From positions 310,001 to 374,000 of the forward strand of contig NZ_JBPPGJ010000002.1 of the NCBI RefSeq assembly GCF_051594765.1: a stretch of DNA of 64,000 nucleotides. The letters run 5' to 3'. A model generated the notes under the pieces. That model did no database searches. It was not told where the DNA came from and worked only from the letters and a program-made list of their open reading frames with translations. Origin of the DNA: Paenibacillus_AR sp051594765. GTDB lineage: Bacteria > Bacillota > Bacilli > Paenibacillales > NBRC-103111. The position numbers were made by a program, and so were the translations under genes. Numbering within the stretch: the first letter of the stretch is position 1; every line of letters begins with the position of its first letter. Below are positions 33,668 through 46,055 of the stretch, piece by piece.

Positions 33668-33745
33668 GATTCTCCTCCTAAGGTTATACGCCCGGAACGG
33701 CCGGAGAGCCGATCGGCTCTCCATCCGCTCCAAGCCATGCTGGGC

Positions 33746-38341
<4,596 letters not shown>

Positions 38342-38369
38342 TGTGCAACCTTTCCTTCACGTTTTTTGG

Positions 38370-38416
38370 GCCGAACCGATAAAAATTATTGTTTCGGCAC
38401 GGGTGTCTCGATTATA
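38370..38416 (-). promoter_or_regulatory. gltB promoter -10 and leader dyad
   Basis: TATAAT on the minus strand (38416-38411) has no clear -35. Just downstream an imperfect 13-bp inverted repeat with 11 matching pairs (GCCGAACCGATAA at 38370-38382, TTATTGTTTCGGC at 38386-38398, three-base loop) covers the likely transcript start. No T run follows, so an operator or leader hairpin is more likely than a terminator. Confidence 0.4.
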
Positions 38417-38502
38417 TTTTTTTAATTTTAACACCACATGTCAGCTGAATCAATTTAAAAATGTTCTGAAAACAATCGAAAAATCAGATTGTTGTAAGCG
38501 CT

Positions 38503-39201
38503 TCACGATTCTCCATCCGGGACGAATTTGTAGCCGACGCCCCAGACCGTTCTTACATATTTGGGATTCTTCGGATCGGACTCGATCTTCTTGCGGAGGT
38601 TGGTGATGTGGACATCCACGGAACGCTCGGTCACGTAGGTGTCCAGCCCCCGGATCTTGTTCAGCAGCTCTTCCCTGCTGAACACCTTGCCCGGATGAAG
38701 CCACAGCAGCTTCATGATCTCGAACTCGGAATAGGTGGTCTCCACCGCCCGGTCCTCCACATACAGACAGCGGCGGACCATATCCACCTGCACGCTCTGA
38801 CGCACTTCCTTGGCTGCGGCCGCTTCGGCCGCGGGCGCCATCGACGAGCGGCGGAGCAAGGCCGTCAAGCGAGCTGCCAGCTCCCGCATGGAGAACGGCT
38901 TGCATAGGTAATCGTCCGCCCCGACCAGAAGCGCGTTCACGCGATCGGACACTTCCTTCTTGGCGGATACCATCAGAATCGGCTTCAGCGACACGGACCG
39001 GATCTCGCCGCACAAGGTAATGCCGTCCGTATCCGGCAGCATTACATCCAGGATGATGACATCAGGGTCGGTTTCCTGGAGCAGATGCTTGCCTTCTGCC
39101 CCGTCCGAAGCGGTAGCGACGGAATATCCTTCCTCTTCCAAATAAATGGTCATCATCTCCGCAATGCTCTGATCGTCCTCTACTATGAGCACCTTGGCCA
39201 T
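38503..39201 (-). CDS. OmpR/PhoB family response regulator
   Basis: The 232-residue product starts MAKVLIVEDDQSIAEMMTIY, has phospho-acceptor Asp in PDVIILDVMLPDTDG near residue 52, Lys in DYLCKPFSMREL near 102, and a winged-helix DNA-binding domain with YSEFEIMKLLWLHPGKVFSR and TDVHITNLRKKIE-like RSVDVHITNLRKKIESDPKN. The ATG with AAGGAGAG seven bases upstream was chosen; the frame upstream is not protein-like. No kinase lies in the same operon; the divergent CheY-like/kinase pair is a possible partner. Four 11-bp repeats about 95-140 bases upstream look like its own binding site. Confidence 0.94.
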   Translation of the reverse strand: MAKVLIVEDDQSIAEMMTIYLEEEGYSVATASDGAEGKHLLQETDPDVIILDVMLPDTDGITLCGEIRSVSLKPILMVSAKKEVSDRVNALLVGADDYLCKPFSMRELAARLTALLRRSSMAPAAEAAAAKEVRQSVQVDMVRRCLYVEDRAVETTYSEFEIMKLLWLHPGKVFSREELLNKIRGLDTYVTERSVDVHITNLRKKIESDPKNPKYVRTVWGVGYKFVPDGES

Positions 39202-39267
39202 GGCCCCGCTCTCCTTTTCCCCCTGGGATGAAAATCCTGCCTGCCCATCCTCGAATTTGCACGGCCG

Positions 39268-39290
39268 CACCGGACTAATCCGGTGTTTTT
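39268..39290 (+). terminator. Terminator-like hairpin on the plus strand
   Basis: CACCGGA-CTAA-TCCGGTG followed by TTTTT. It faces right, upstream of the CheY-like gene and antisense to the leader of the OmpR-type regulator. It may stop antisense transcription or be part of the leader. Confidence 0.45.
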
Positions 39291-39293
39291 AAC

Positions 39294-39340
39294 GCATTTC
39301 TAACATTTCTCTATTACTTTTCTTAAACTTTCCTAAAACC
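39294..39340. promoter_or_regulatory. Four 11-bp direct repeats upstream of the OmpR-type regulator
   Basis: Read on the minus strand the blocks are GTTTTAGGAAA, GTTTAAGAAAA, GTAATAGAGAA and ATGTTAGAAAT, in phase at 11 bases. OmpR/PhoP-type regulators bind head-to-tail to such direct repeats. Autoregulation is inferred. Confidence 0.45.
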
Positions 39341-39490
39341 AAAACCGGATAATAGAGACAGCTTATCTTCATGCTATCTCATTTCCATAGGCTTAGACAA
39401 GACTTTTTCCCGAGAATCGGGCGGTTTTTGTTGCCAAATGGCGAATAATCATAGGCTTCCGACTATAGATGGAAGAAAGGGGCTTGCAGA

Positions 39491-39850
39491 ATGAAGGTAC
39501 TCATCGTAGACGACGCCGCATTCATGCGTATGGTGCTTCGAAAAATCGTGGAGGAGGCCGGGTACGAGGTGGTCGGCGAGGCGGCCAACGGCGAGCAGGC
39601 CGTGCAGGAATTCCGCCGCTGCAAGCCGGATGTGGTGACGATGGATCTGACCATGCCCATCATGGACGGCATCGTCGCCACCAAGAAGATCCGGGAGCTG
39701 GATCCCACCGCCAAAATACTGGTGACCTCCGCCATGGGCCAGGCGGTCATGGTGAAGGACGCCATTCACTCCGGCGCATATGATTTCGTGGTCAAGCCCG
39801 TGGACCAAAACCGTTTCCTGGCCGCATTGGCCAACGCCAGGCCGAGATGA
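39491..39850 (+). CDS. Stand-alone CheY-like receiver protein
   Basis: The 119-residue receiver has no output domain. It begins MKVLIVDDAAFMRMVLRKIV, has phospho-acceptor Asp in PDVVTMDLTMPIMDG near residue 53, Thr/Ser in ILVTSAMGQ near 82 and Lys in DFVVKPVDQNRF near 104. The sequence is close to CheY of Firmicutes. However, it is not in a chemotaxis operon: its stop overlaps the start of a large histidine kinase by four bases (ATGA), so the two are made together. It may act as phosphate relay or competitor for that kinase. Confidence 0.92.
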   Translation: MKVLIVDDAAFMRMVLRKIVEEAGYEVVGEAANGEQAVQEFRRCKPDVVTMDLTMPIMDGIVATKKIRELDPTAKILVTSAMGQAVMVKDAIHSGAYDFVVKPVDQNRFLAALANARPR

Positions 39851-42800
39851 CGGCGCGTCTTCTCAGCGTGAAGCGGCCTCTCCCCTTTCTGCTGCCTGCC
39901 CTGCTTGTCATCCTGGCCGGATTGTCGGGCTTCTTCCCGGTCAGGCTGCTTTTCGGCGTCGAATTCCTTACCGCAGGCTTCTTCGCCTTCACCGGTACCG
40001 CCCTGTTCGGTCCGTTCTGGGGCATCGCCGCCGCGGTGGCAGGCTCCCTGCCTTCTTATTTCTACTGGTCGCATCCGTACGCTTTTCTTATCCTGGGGGC
40101 GGAAGCCGCCTTCACTGCCTGGCTGACCACACGCAGAAGGCTGGATTTGACCCTGTCTGTGCTGGTCTATTGGCTTCTACCCGGCCCTCTTCTGGTAGGC
40201 TTCATCTATAAGGAGCTTCTTCATGTGTCCCACGCAAGCGTTCTCTTCGTCCTCTTCAAGTTCAGCGTGAACGGACTAATGAGTGCTGCGGTGGCGGCCA
40301 TCCTGATCCCTTGGCTCCACGGGCGCCTGCAGCAGCTCAGCCCGGTGTACCGGGAGCGTTCCGCCGTCAGGTCCGCCTCCCCGATGCTGAGCCTGACGCA
40401 GCTGCTGTCCAATCTGATGATTGTGCTCCTGCTGTCGGGAATGCTCATCCAGATGACCTACACCAGCTCGAAGCAGATCAAGGGCTCGGAGAACAGCGTG
40501 ATCAGCCGTCTCCAGCATGTGGCAGCCACCTTGAACAAACACCTGGACGCCGAGAGCGGAGACCGCGAAGCCGTCTTCACCGCCTTCGCCGCCCGTACGC
40601 CGGAATATACGCTTTATCTCATCGAACGGGAGCATCCGGAGCGGATTATGCGAGGTGACGGCTGGCAGGTTTCCCCACCGGCCTATTTGTCCCCCGGTCT
40701 GAAGGGAGAATCGATTCGTAGGCTCAACAGCCAAGTCGCCCTCTGGTCGCCTCAGCCCGGATCCACCAGTCGTATTCAGCAGCGGTTGAAATCCTACTAC
40801 TACATTAAGGCCGACCGAACGGGGGACACCCGTTACCAGATCGTGGCCTCCCTTCCCGCCGACAAGTATTGGAACCAGATCTATCAGGATCTGTCCCAAA
40901 GCCTGGCCATGGTCTACTTGCTGACGGGTCTGGCCTCCATCATCATCTTCCCCGTCTGCCGCAGACTGACCAAGAAGCTCGTCTTGCTGTCGGAGCAGTC
41001 GGGAGCCTTCTCTTCCCGGATGGGCACCGGCTACCGCCCGGAGTGGCCCGACAGCCGGTTCAAGGAGATCCATACCCTCTCCTCCTCCTTGAGTCTCATG
41101 GCCGAGGAGCTGAACCGCCAGTTCGATGAAATGGAGCATCGCCAGCTCCAGCTGGCCCGGCACGCCGCTGATACGACCGTAGAGCTGGAGCAGGAGCGCA
41201 ACAGGCTCGACGGCATCCTGACCAATATCAAGGATGTGGTCTGGTCCATCGACGCCCGGACCGGAGAGCTGCGTTATGTAAGTCCCGCCTGCGCGGACCT
41301 GTACGGATATTCGGAGGACTACTTCTACTCCGGACCGGATTGGGTCAATATGCTGATCTACGAGGAAGACCGCCCCTTCGTCATCGGGTATCTCAACAGT
41401 CCCAGCCGGCAGGCCACGGGTCACGCCACGCTCCGCTACCGCATTCATCATCCCGACGGCACGCTCCGCTGGATTCAGGACCGCTCTTGGCGGGTATGCG
41501 ACAGCACCGGCCGGACCGTCCGGATCGACGGTATCGCCTCCGACATCACGGAGATGCTCCGCTCCCAGGATGCGCTCTTGCAGCTCAGCTTCGAGCTGGC
41601 CCAGGAGAAGGAGCAGATCGAGATGCAGCGCAATATTACCCAGAGCATCCTGGAGGCGACCCGGGAGGGAATGGTGCTCTGCGGCTCGGACGGGTCCATT
41701 CTATTCGCCAACAGCCGGCTGAAGGACTTCTTCGGAGCTTGCTGCTCCCATGCCGGCACCATCCAGGAGCTGTTCGGCAAGCTGCCCGGCTTGGATCCCG
41801 AACCTGCCAAGCTCATCCTGGACGGACTTCAAGCTTTCCTGCAGAAGAATCCCGCCGACGCGTCCTTCCAGCGCAACTTCTCCTACAACGTCGGTCAACA
41901 GGTCTTCCACTATTCCCTTTATGCAGCGCCGATTCTGGATAACGCCGGTTTGGACGGCGGCCGGCTGCTGGTCTTCCGGGACCGGACGGAGGAGGAACTG
42001 GAAGAGGTGCTGAAGGAGGACCTGGCCAATCAGATCTCCCATGAACTCCGGACGCCGCTCACCTCCATTCTGGGCTTCAGCGAGATCATGAACCAGAAGG
42101 AGCTTAACCCGGAGCGTAGGAAGCAGTACACGGCCACGATCTATAACGAAGCGGTGCGGCTGTCCCGGCTGGTGGACGACTTCCTGGACCTCCAGCGGAT
42201 GGAGGCCGGCCATCAGCGCTACTTCTACGTTCCCCTGGACGTCCGGGACCTGGTGGCCCAAGCCGCCGAGCATTGGAGCCTGGCCGACCAGCGGCGGCTC
42301 CGTCTCGAGCTGCCGGAGGAGCCGGCTATGCTCCTGGCCGATACGGACCGGCTCAAGCAAGTTCTTCTCAATCTTATCGGCAATGCCTTCAAGTACTCGC
42401 CCCAGAACGGTCCCGTCACCGTCACCGTCCGGCACGATAACGGCATGGTCTACATCGACGTCAGCGACGAGGGTCTCGGAATCCCCGAAGCGGACAAGGA
42501 CAAGATCTTCCGCAAGTTCTACCGCGTGGAGCACCCGGACCGCCGCAAGATTGCAGGAAGCGGCCTGGGGCTGCCCATCGTCAAGGAGATCGTGGAGGCC
42601 CACAAGGGCGAGATCACCTTCCGCTCCGAGCACGGGGCGGGAAGTGTCTTCTCCGTATGGATGCCGGCCTATCGCATTCCCCGGGCGGACGGCAAGCTGC
42701 TCTTGATCACCCGGGATGAGGAATACGGCCGGGAGCTGGCTGCTGCACTAGCCGGAGAAGGCATTCCCACCCTGTCCCTGCGCTCCTTCGAAGAGGCGCT

Positions 42801-43179
42801 CCTGGCGATCCGCAGCACGGATGGAAAACCCTTGGCTGTAGCCGCGGATCTCTTGGGCGCAGGGCTCATGAACGGCCTGGAGTTCACCGCCGAGCTCCGC
42901 GGTGGAGGCCGCTCGGCTCCTCCCCTCCTCTTCCTGGAGACCATGGACCGGGGCGGGCCTGCCCTGAACCGGGAGCGGACCCGCTACGTCAACCGCATCT
43001 ACACTGCCTGGGATCTGCTCCGTCTCTTGAACCGTGCCGTCCAGGAAGGGGATTCCGCCTTCCGTTGCAGCTTTCCGCCACAGGACCCCACTCCGCTGAC
43101 GGCTCAATTGTCCAAGCTGGGGCTCGCTCCGGAACGGATTGTGGAGGACGGAGACGGACTGACCGTCGTGTTCGGTTGA
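39847..43179 (+). CDS. Large membrane histidine kinase with PAS domains and C-terminal receiver-like domain
   Basis: The 1110-residue protein opens with about six membrane helices (residues 10-160) and another near 180-205. An external domain follows (205-340), then a helix near 355 and a linker. PAS domains lie at about 455-570 (IKDVVWSIDARTGELRYVSP) and 600-715. The kinase core has ISHELRTPLTSILGFSEIM near 735, with ATPase motifs LNLIGNAFKYSP, DVSDEGLGIPEADKDKIF and GSGLGLPIVKEIV. The last 130 residues (KLLLITRDEEYGREL on) look like a diverged receiver: the conserved Lys appears replaced (NRIYTAWDL). It overlaps the CheY-like gene by four bases. Confidence 0.9.
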   Translation: MTARLLSVKRPLPFLLPALLVILAGLSGFFPVRLLFGVEFLTAGFFAFTGTALFGPFWGIAAAVAGSLPSYFYWSHPYAFLILGAEAAFTAWLTTRRRLDLTLSVLVYWLLPGPLLVGFIYKELLHVSHASVLFVLFKFSVNGLMSAAVAAILIPWLHGRLQQLSPVYRERSAVRSASPMLSLTQLLSNLMIVLLLSGMLIQMTYTSSKQIKGSENSVISRLQHVAATLNKHLDAESGDREAVFTAFAARTPEYTLYLIEREHPERIMRGDGWQVSPPAYLSPGLKGESIRRLNSQVALWSPQPGSTSRIQQRLKSYYYIKADRTGDTRYQIVASLPADKYWNQIYQDLSQSLAMVYLLTGLASIIIFPVCRRLTKKLVLLSEQSGAFSSRMGTGYRPEWPDSRFKEIHTLSSSLSLMAEELNRQFDEMEHRQLQLARHAADTTVELEQERNRLDGILTNIKDVVWSIDARTGELRYVSPACADLYGYSEDYFYSGPDWVNMLIYEEDRPFVIGYLNSPSRQATGHATLRYRIHHPDGTLRWIQDRSWRVCDSTGRTVRIDGIASDITEMLRSQDALLQLSFELAQEKEQIEMQRNITQSILEATREGMVLCGSDGSILFANSRLKDFFGACCSHAGTIQELFGKLPGLDPEPAKLILDGLQAFLQKNPADASFQRNFSYNVGQQVFHYSLYAAPILDNAGLDGGRLLVFRDRTEEELEEVLKEDLANQISHELRTPLTSILGFSEIMNQKELNPERRKQYTATIYNEAVRLSRLVDDFLDLQRMEAGHQRYFYVPLDVRDLVAQAAEHWSLADQRRLRLELPEEPAMLLADTDRLKQVLLNLIGNAFKYSPQNGPVTVTVRHDNGMVYIDVSDEGLGIPEADKDKIFRKFYRVEHPDRRKIAGSGLGLPIVKEIVEAHKGEITFRSEHGAGSVFSVWMPAYRIPRADGKLLLITRDEEYGRELAAALAGEGIPTLSLRSFEEALLAIRSTDGKPLAVAADLLGAGLMNGLEFTAELRGGGRSAPPLLFLETMDRGGPALNRERTRYVNRIYTAWDLLRLLNRAVQEGDSAFRCSFPPQDPTPLTAQLSKLGLAPERIVEDGDGLTVVFG

Positions 43180-43281
43180 CAGCCGCCTGTTATTTCCTGA
43201 CCGAAGGCCGATATTCAAGCCCTCCGAAACATGCTATGCTTAGGACTGGTTCCAAAGAAGGCAGAAGCTGCGGAGAGGAAT

Positions 43282-43296
43282 ATGCAGATTGGCTAA
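43282..43296 (+). other. Possible four-codon leader ORF overlapping the tdk start
   Basis: ATG CAG ATT GGC TAA overlaps the TTG start of thymidine kinase in another frame. GGAGAGG lies three bases upstream of this ATG and ten upstream of the TTG. It may be accidental. Confidence 0.25.
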
Positions 43297-43870
43297 ATTG
43301 TATTTTCGCTACGGCACTATGAACAGCGGCAAGTCCATTGAAGTCCTGCGCACCGCCCACAACTACGAGGAACAAGGCAAAGGCGTGCTCCTCTTTACCC
43401 CCGCCATCGATGACCGTTACGGCACCGGAACGGTGGCCTCCCGGATCGGCATGCAGAAGTCGGCGGTCATCATCGACGAGCACACCGACATGTACGCCCT
43501 GGCCAAAGCCCAGAAGCCCCATTGCGTCCTGATTGACGAATGCCAGTTCTTGAACAAGGCCCAGGTGAGCCAGCTGACGGACATCTGCGACGATCTGGAC
43601 ATTCCGGTCATTGCCTATGGGCTCCGGTCGGATTTTCTCGGCCAGCTCTTCGAGGGCAGTCTCCATCTGTTCGCCATCGCGGACAAGATCGAGGAGATCA
43701 AGACGGTCTGCTGGTACTGCAACTCCAAGGCGGTCATGAACATGCGCTGCAAGGACGGCATCCCCGTATTCGAAGGCGAGCAGATTCAGATCGGCGGGAA
43801 TGAGAGCTACATTCCGGTCTGCCGCAAATGCTATAAATCGCTTAAAGTCAAAGCAGGCACCCGTGCCTGA
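43289..43870 (+). CDS. tdk: Thymidine kinase
   Basis: This type II enzyme phosphorylates thymidine with ATP for salvage. The 193-residue product has the P-loop YFRYGTMNSGKSIEVLRTA at residues 5-23, LIDECQFLNKAQV near 84, the lasso-type region, and zinc cysteines CWYCNSKAVMNMRC near 143 and CRKCYKSL near 180. The start is TTG, as no in-frame ATG lies before the P-loop; GGAGAGG is ten bases upstream. It is followed by a strong terminator. Confidence 0.96.
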   Translation: MAKLYFRYGTMNSGKSIEVLRTAHNYEEQGKGVLLFTPAIDDRYGTGTVASRIGMQKSAVIIDEHTDMYALAKAQKPHCVLIDECQFLNKAQVSQLTDICDDLDIPVIAYGLRSDFLGQLFEGSLHLFAIADKIEEIKTVCWYCNSKAVMNMRCKDGIPVFEGEQIQIGGNESYIPVCRKCYKSLKVKAGTRA

Positions 43871-43895
43871 AACGAGCCCATAATCCGGCCTACTG

Positions 43896-43925
43896 GGCCC
43901 CTGCCGTTCCGGCGGGGGCCTTTTT
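43896..43925 (+). terminator. Rho-independent terminator after tdk
   Basis: An 11-bp stem with one G.T pair (43896-43906 with 43910-43920), loop TTC, followed by TTTTT. Confidence 0.92.
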
Positions 43926-43964
43926 GGCATATCATGAAGCATTACCGCCTGGGGGTGGCGTCAA

Positions 43965-44474
43965 ATGCGGGACAACCTTTGGAAGCTCTGGATCTTCATC
44001 TATTTATCCTTATGGTTCGTAGGCAGCAGCGCGGGTCTGCTGTGGCTCATCAGCGGAGATATGGCTTCCGGCTGGAACGGCGACGATTGGGCCGGCATCC
44101 GGGTCTATGTCATCTATGCGTTGGCCGGCTGCATGGGCGGAACGCTGTATGCCGTACGGGCTTTCCATCAATTCTACGACCAGCCGCTTCAGAAACGGTT
44201 TATCTATTGGTATCTCATGCGGCCTTATATGTGCGGGGGCACCGCCATGGTGCTCATCATCCTCCTGGACAGCGGCATCCTGCTCCTGCAGGCGGGCGAT
44301 TCGATCCCGGCGCGGATCGGCCTATCGTTCCTGGCCGGCTTCGGCTACGGCAAATTCATGGAGAAGCTGACCCATCTGACGGAGGCGCTGTTCAACGGCA
44401 ACGGGGACAAAAGAAGCGGCGGCGCGCCGGGCACGCCGGGAGCAGCAGACAACCGGGATAACGTAAAAAAATAA
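43965..44474 (+). CDS. Uncharacterised four-helix membrane protein
   Basis: The function is not recognised. The 169-residue product has hydrophobic segments near residues 7-28, 43-62, 82-103 and 112-130, separated by short loops (SGDMASGWNGDDWAGIRVY; HQFYDQPLQKRFIYWY). The tail is hydrophilic (KRSGGAPGTPGAADNRDNVKK) and likely cytoplasmic. No catalytic motif is visible. It is a single-gene unit between two terminators, and its TAA stop lies in the stem of the second. Confidence 0.75.
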   Translation: MRDNLWKLWIFIYLSLWFVGSSAGLLWLISGDMASGWNGDDWAGIRVYVIYALAGCMGGTLYAVRAFHQFYDQPLQKRFIYWYLMRPYMCGGTAMVLIILLDSGILLLQAGDSIPARIGLSFLAGFGYGKFMEKLTHLTEALFNGNGDKRSGGAPGTPGAADNRDNVKK

Positions 44475-44507
44475 GGGCCCGCCAGCTTGGGGCCCCTTAT
44501 TTTTTTG
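44464..44507 (+). terminator. Rho-independent terminator after the four-helix membrane protein gene
   Basis: AATAAGGGCCC pairs with GGGCCCCTTATT (one bulged base), followed by a run of seven T. The gene's stop codon is part of the left arm. Confidence 0.88.
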
Positions 44508-44591
44508 ATGGATCCTGGTGACGGGAGGGGCTCAATGGGCTATACTGGGTGAATTGAACAACGTTCCATTCATCCGGAAAGGACGCCGACT

Positions 44592-45518
44592 ATGAACGCC
44601 ACACGCGCTCCACTGCCCAAATGGGCCCTGACCCTGCTCTTATTGGCGGGCATCGCCGCCATTTCCTTCTCCTCCATCTTCATCCGCTGGTCGTCGGCCC
44701 CGTCGTCGATACTGGCCATGTACCGGCTGGTACTGACCGTTCTCCTGATGCTTCCCTTCCTGCTGCGCCAGCGCCCGGACCTCCGTACAGTCACACTCCG
44801 GGATTGGCTCATGATGGGAGCCTCCGGGGTGTTCCTGATGCTCCACTTCCTCCTGTGGATGGAGTCCCTTCGGTACACCTCCGTCGCCAGCTCCACCATC
44901 CTGCTCTCCCTGGAGCCCATGTTCGTGCTGGCCGGTGCCTACTGGCTCTTCCGGGAGAGAACCACAGCCCGGGCCGTCTTGGGCATGTCCGCCGCCATCG
45001 CCGGCGCCGGACTGATCGGCTGGGGCGATGTGGGCATATCCGCGAGAGCCCTCCAGGGCGACCTCCTGTCCTTCCTGGGCACGGCCGCCGTGGCGGTCCA
45101 CATGCTGATCGGTCAGAGCCTGGCGCGTCGTATCCCGACTCTGCTCTACAGCATTACCGTCTTCTCGGTAGCAGCGGCCGCCTTCTTCCTCTACAACCTG
45201 CTGACCTCTACGCCGATGACCGGTTACGGTGCCCGCGATTGGGGCATCTTCCTTCTCCTGGCCGTCGTCCCCACCGTGTTCGGGCATGTGCTGTTCAACT
45301 GGCTCTTGCAGTACGTGAACGCCGCCACCGTCTCCATGAGCGTGCTCGGCGAGCCGGTTGGCGCCACGCTGCTGGCCTACCTCCTGCTCGGGGAAAAGCT
45401 GAACCCGATGCAGGCCGCCGCAGGCTTGATCATCATCTGGGGCGTCTGGTTCTTCCTGCGCCACAATCGGGTCCATTACGAGCAGCGGGAGAGCGGCACG
45501 CCTTCCACGGCGGCGTAA
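44592..45518 (+). CDS. DMT (EamA) family transporter
   Basis: The 308-residue product has ten hydrophobic helices and two EamA repeats, typical of drug/metabolite exporters. FIRWSSAPSSILAMYRLVLT near residue 28 and FLLWMESLRYTSVASSTIL near 83 mark the first repeat; the second carries VPTVFGHVLFNWLLQYV and LGEPVGATLLAYLLLGEKL near 255. Substrates in this family range from amino acids to metabolites and are not predictable. GAAAGGA precedes the ATG, and TATACT (44541-44546) is a possible -10 box. Confidence 0.92.
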   Translation: MNATRAPLPKWALTLLLLAGIAAISFSSIFIRWSSAPSSILAMYRLVLTVLLMLPFLLRQRPDLRTVTLRDWLMMGASGVFLMLHFLLWMESLRYTSVASSTILLSLEPMFVLAGAYWLFRERTTARAVLGMSAAIAGAGLIGWGDVGISARALQGDLLSFLGTAAVAVHMLIGQSLARRIPTLLYSITVFSVAAAAFFLYNLLTSTPMTGYGARDWGIFLLLAVVPTVFGHVLFNWLLQYVNAATVSMSVLGEPVGATLLAYLLLGEKLNPMQAAAGLIIIWGVWFFLRHNRVHYEQRESGTPSTAA

Positions 45519-45537
45519 GCCCCGTCACATGAACATG

Positions 45538-45572
45538 AACCGCCGGTCCTTGGGGCCGGCGGTTTGCTTTTG
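45538..45572. terminator. Terminator between converging transporter genes
   Basis: A 12-bp stem AACCGCCGGtCC/GGgCCGGCGGTT (45538-45549 with 45553-45564) with loop TTG, then TTGCTTTTG. It serves the EamA gene and possibly the converging small transporter gene. Confidence 0.8.
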
Positions 45573-45576
45573 CCCC

Positions 45577-45933
45577 CTACCGGTGCATGATGATGATTCC
45601 CGAGATGATGACCAGAGCGCCCAGCAGCTTGTTCAAGGTCAGCGCCTCGTTCAGGAGCAGCGCGCTTAAGACCATAACGAACACGTAGCTCATGCTGCCC
45701 AGCGGGTACGCGTGGGTCAGCGGGTTCTTCGAGAGCACCTTCATCCAGATGAGGGAGCTGACTCCGAAAAGCAGGAGCGCCATCCCGAATTCGGGGATCC
45801 GCGCGATGCGGGTCAGGTCGCTCCACAGGGTGTCGGGGGACAAGGTTAACGAACCCAGGCGGTCGGAGCCGGACTTCATGAGAATCTGGCCGACGGAGCC
45901 CAGGAATACGGACATCAGCATCAATCGGATCAT
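45577..45933 (-). CDS. Small EamA/SMR-like membrane transporter
   Basis: The 118-residue product has four hydrophobic helices. It begins MIRLMLMSVFLGSVGQILMK, with a conserved Gly-Gln-Leu-Lys patch as in EmrE-like and ArnE-like proteins, and has AYPLGSMSYVFVMVLSALLL near residue 75 followed by LNEALTLNKLLGALVIISGI. The family exports amphipathic compounds or flips lipid-linked sugars, normally as dimers. GGGGGAG lies five bases before the ATG; the longer upstream frame is not protein-like. It stands alone, so a partner subunit is not obvious. Confidence 0.85.
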   Translation of the reverse strand: MIRLMLMSVFLGSVGQILMKSGSDRLGSLTLSPDTLWSDLTRIARIPEFGMALLLFGVSSLIWMKVLSKNPLTHAYPLGSMSYVFVMVLSALLLNEALTLNKLLGALVIISGIIIMHR

Positions 45934-46055
45934 AGCGGCTCCCCCGATCGGGCGGCGTGCTTCCTTGGCAGACGGACCGGTTGCATGGACTATCCCTTCC
46001 TTTATGGCGAAAATGCCGGACAGTACCACTATATGACTCCCCTTGTCCGAATATC

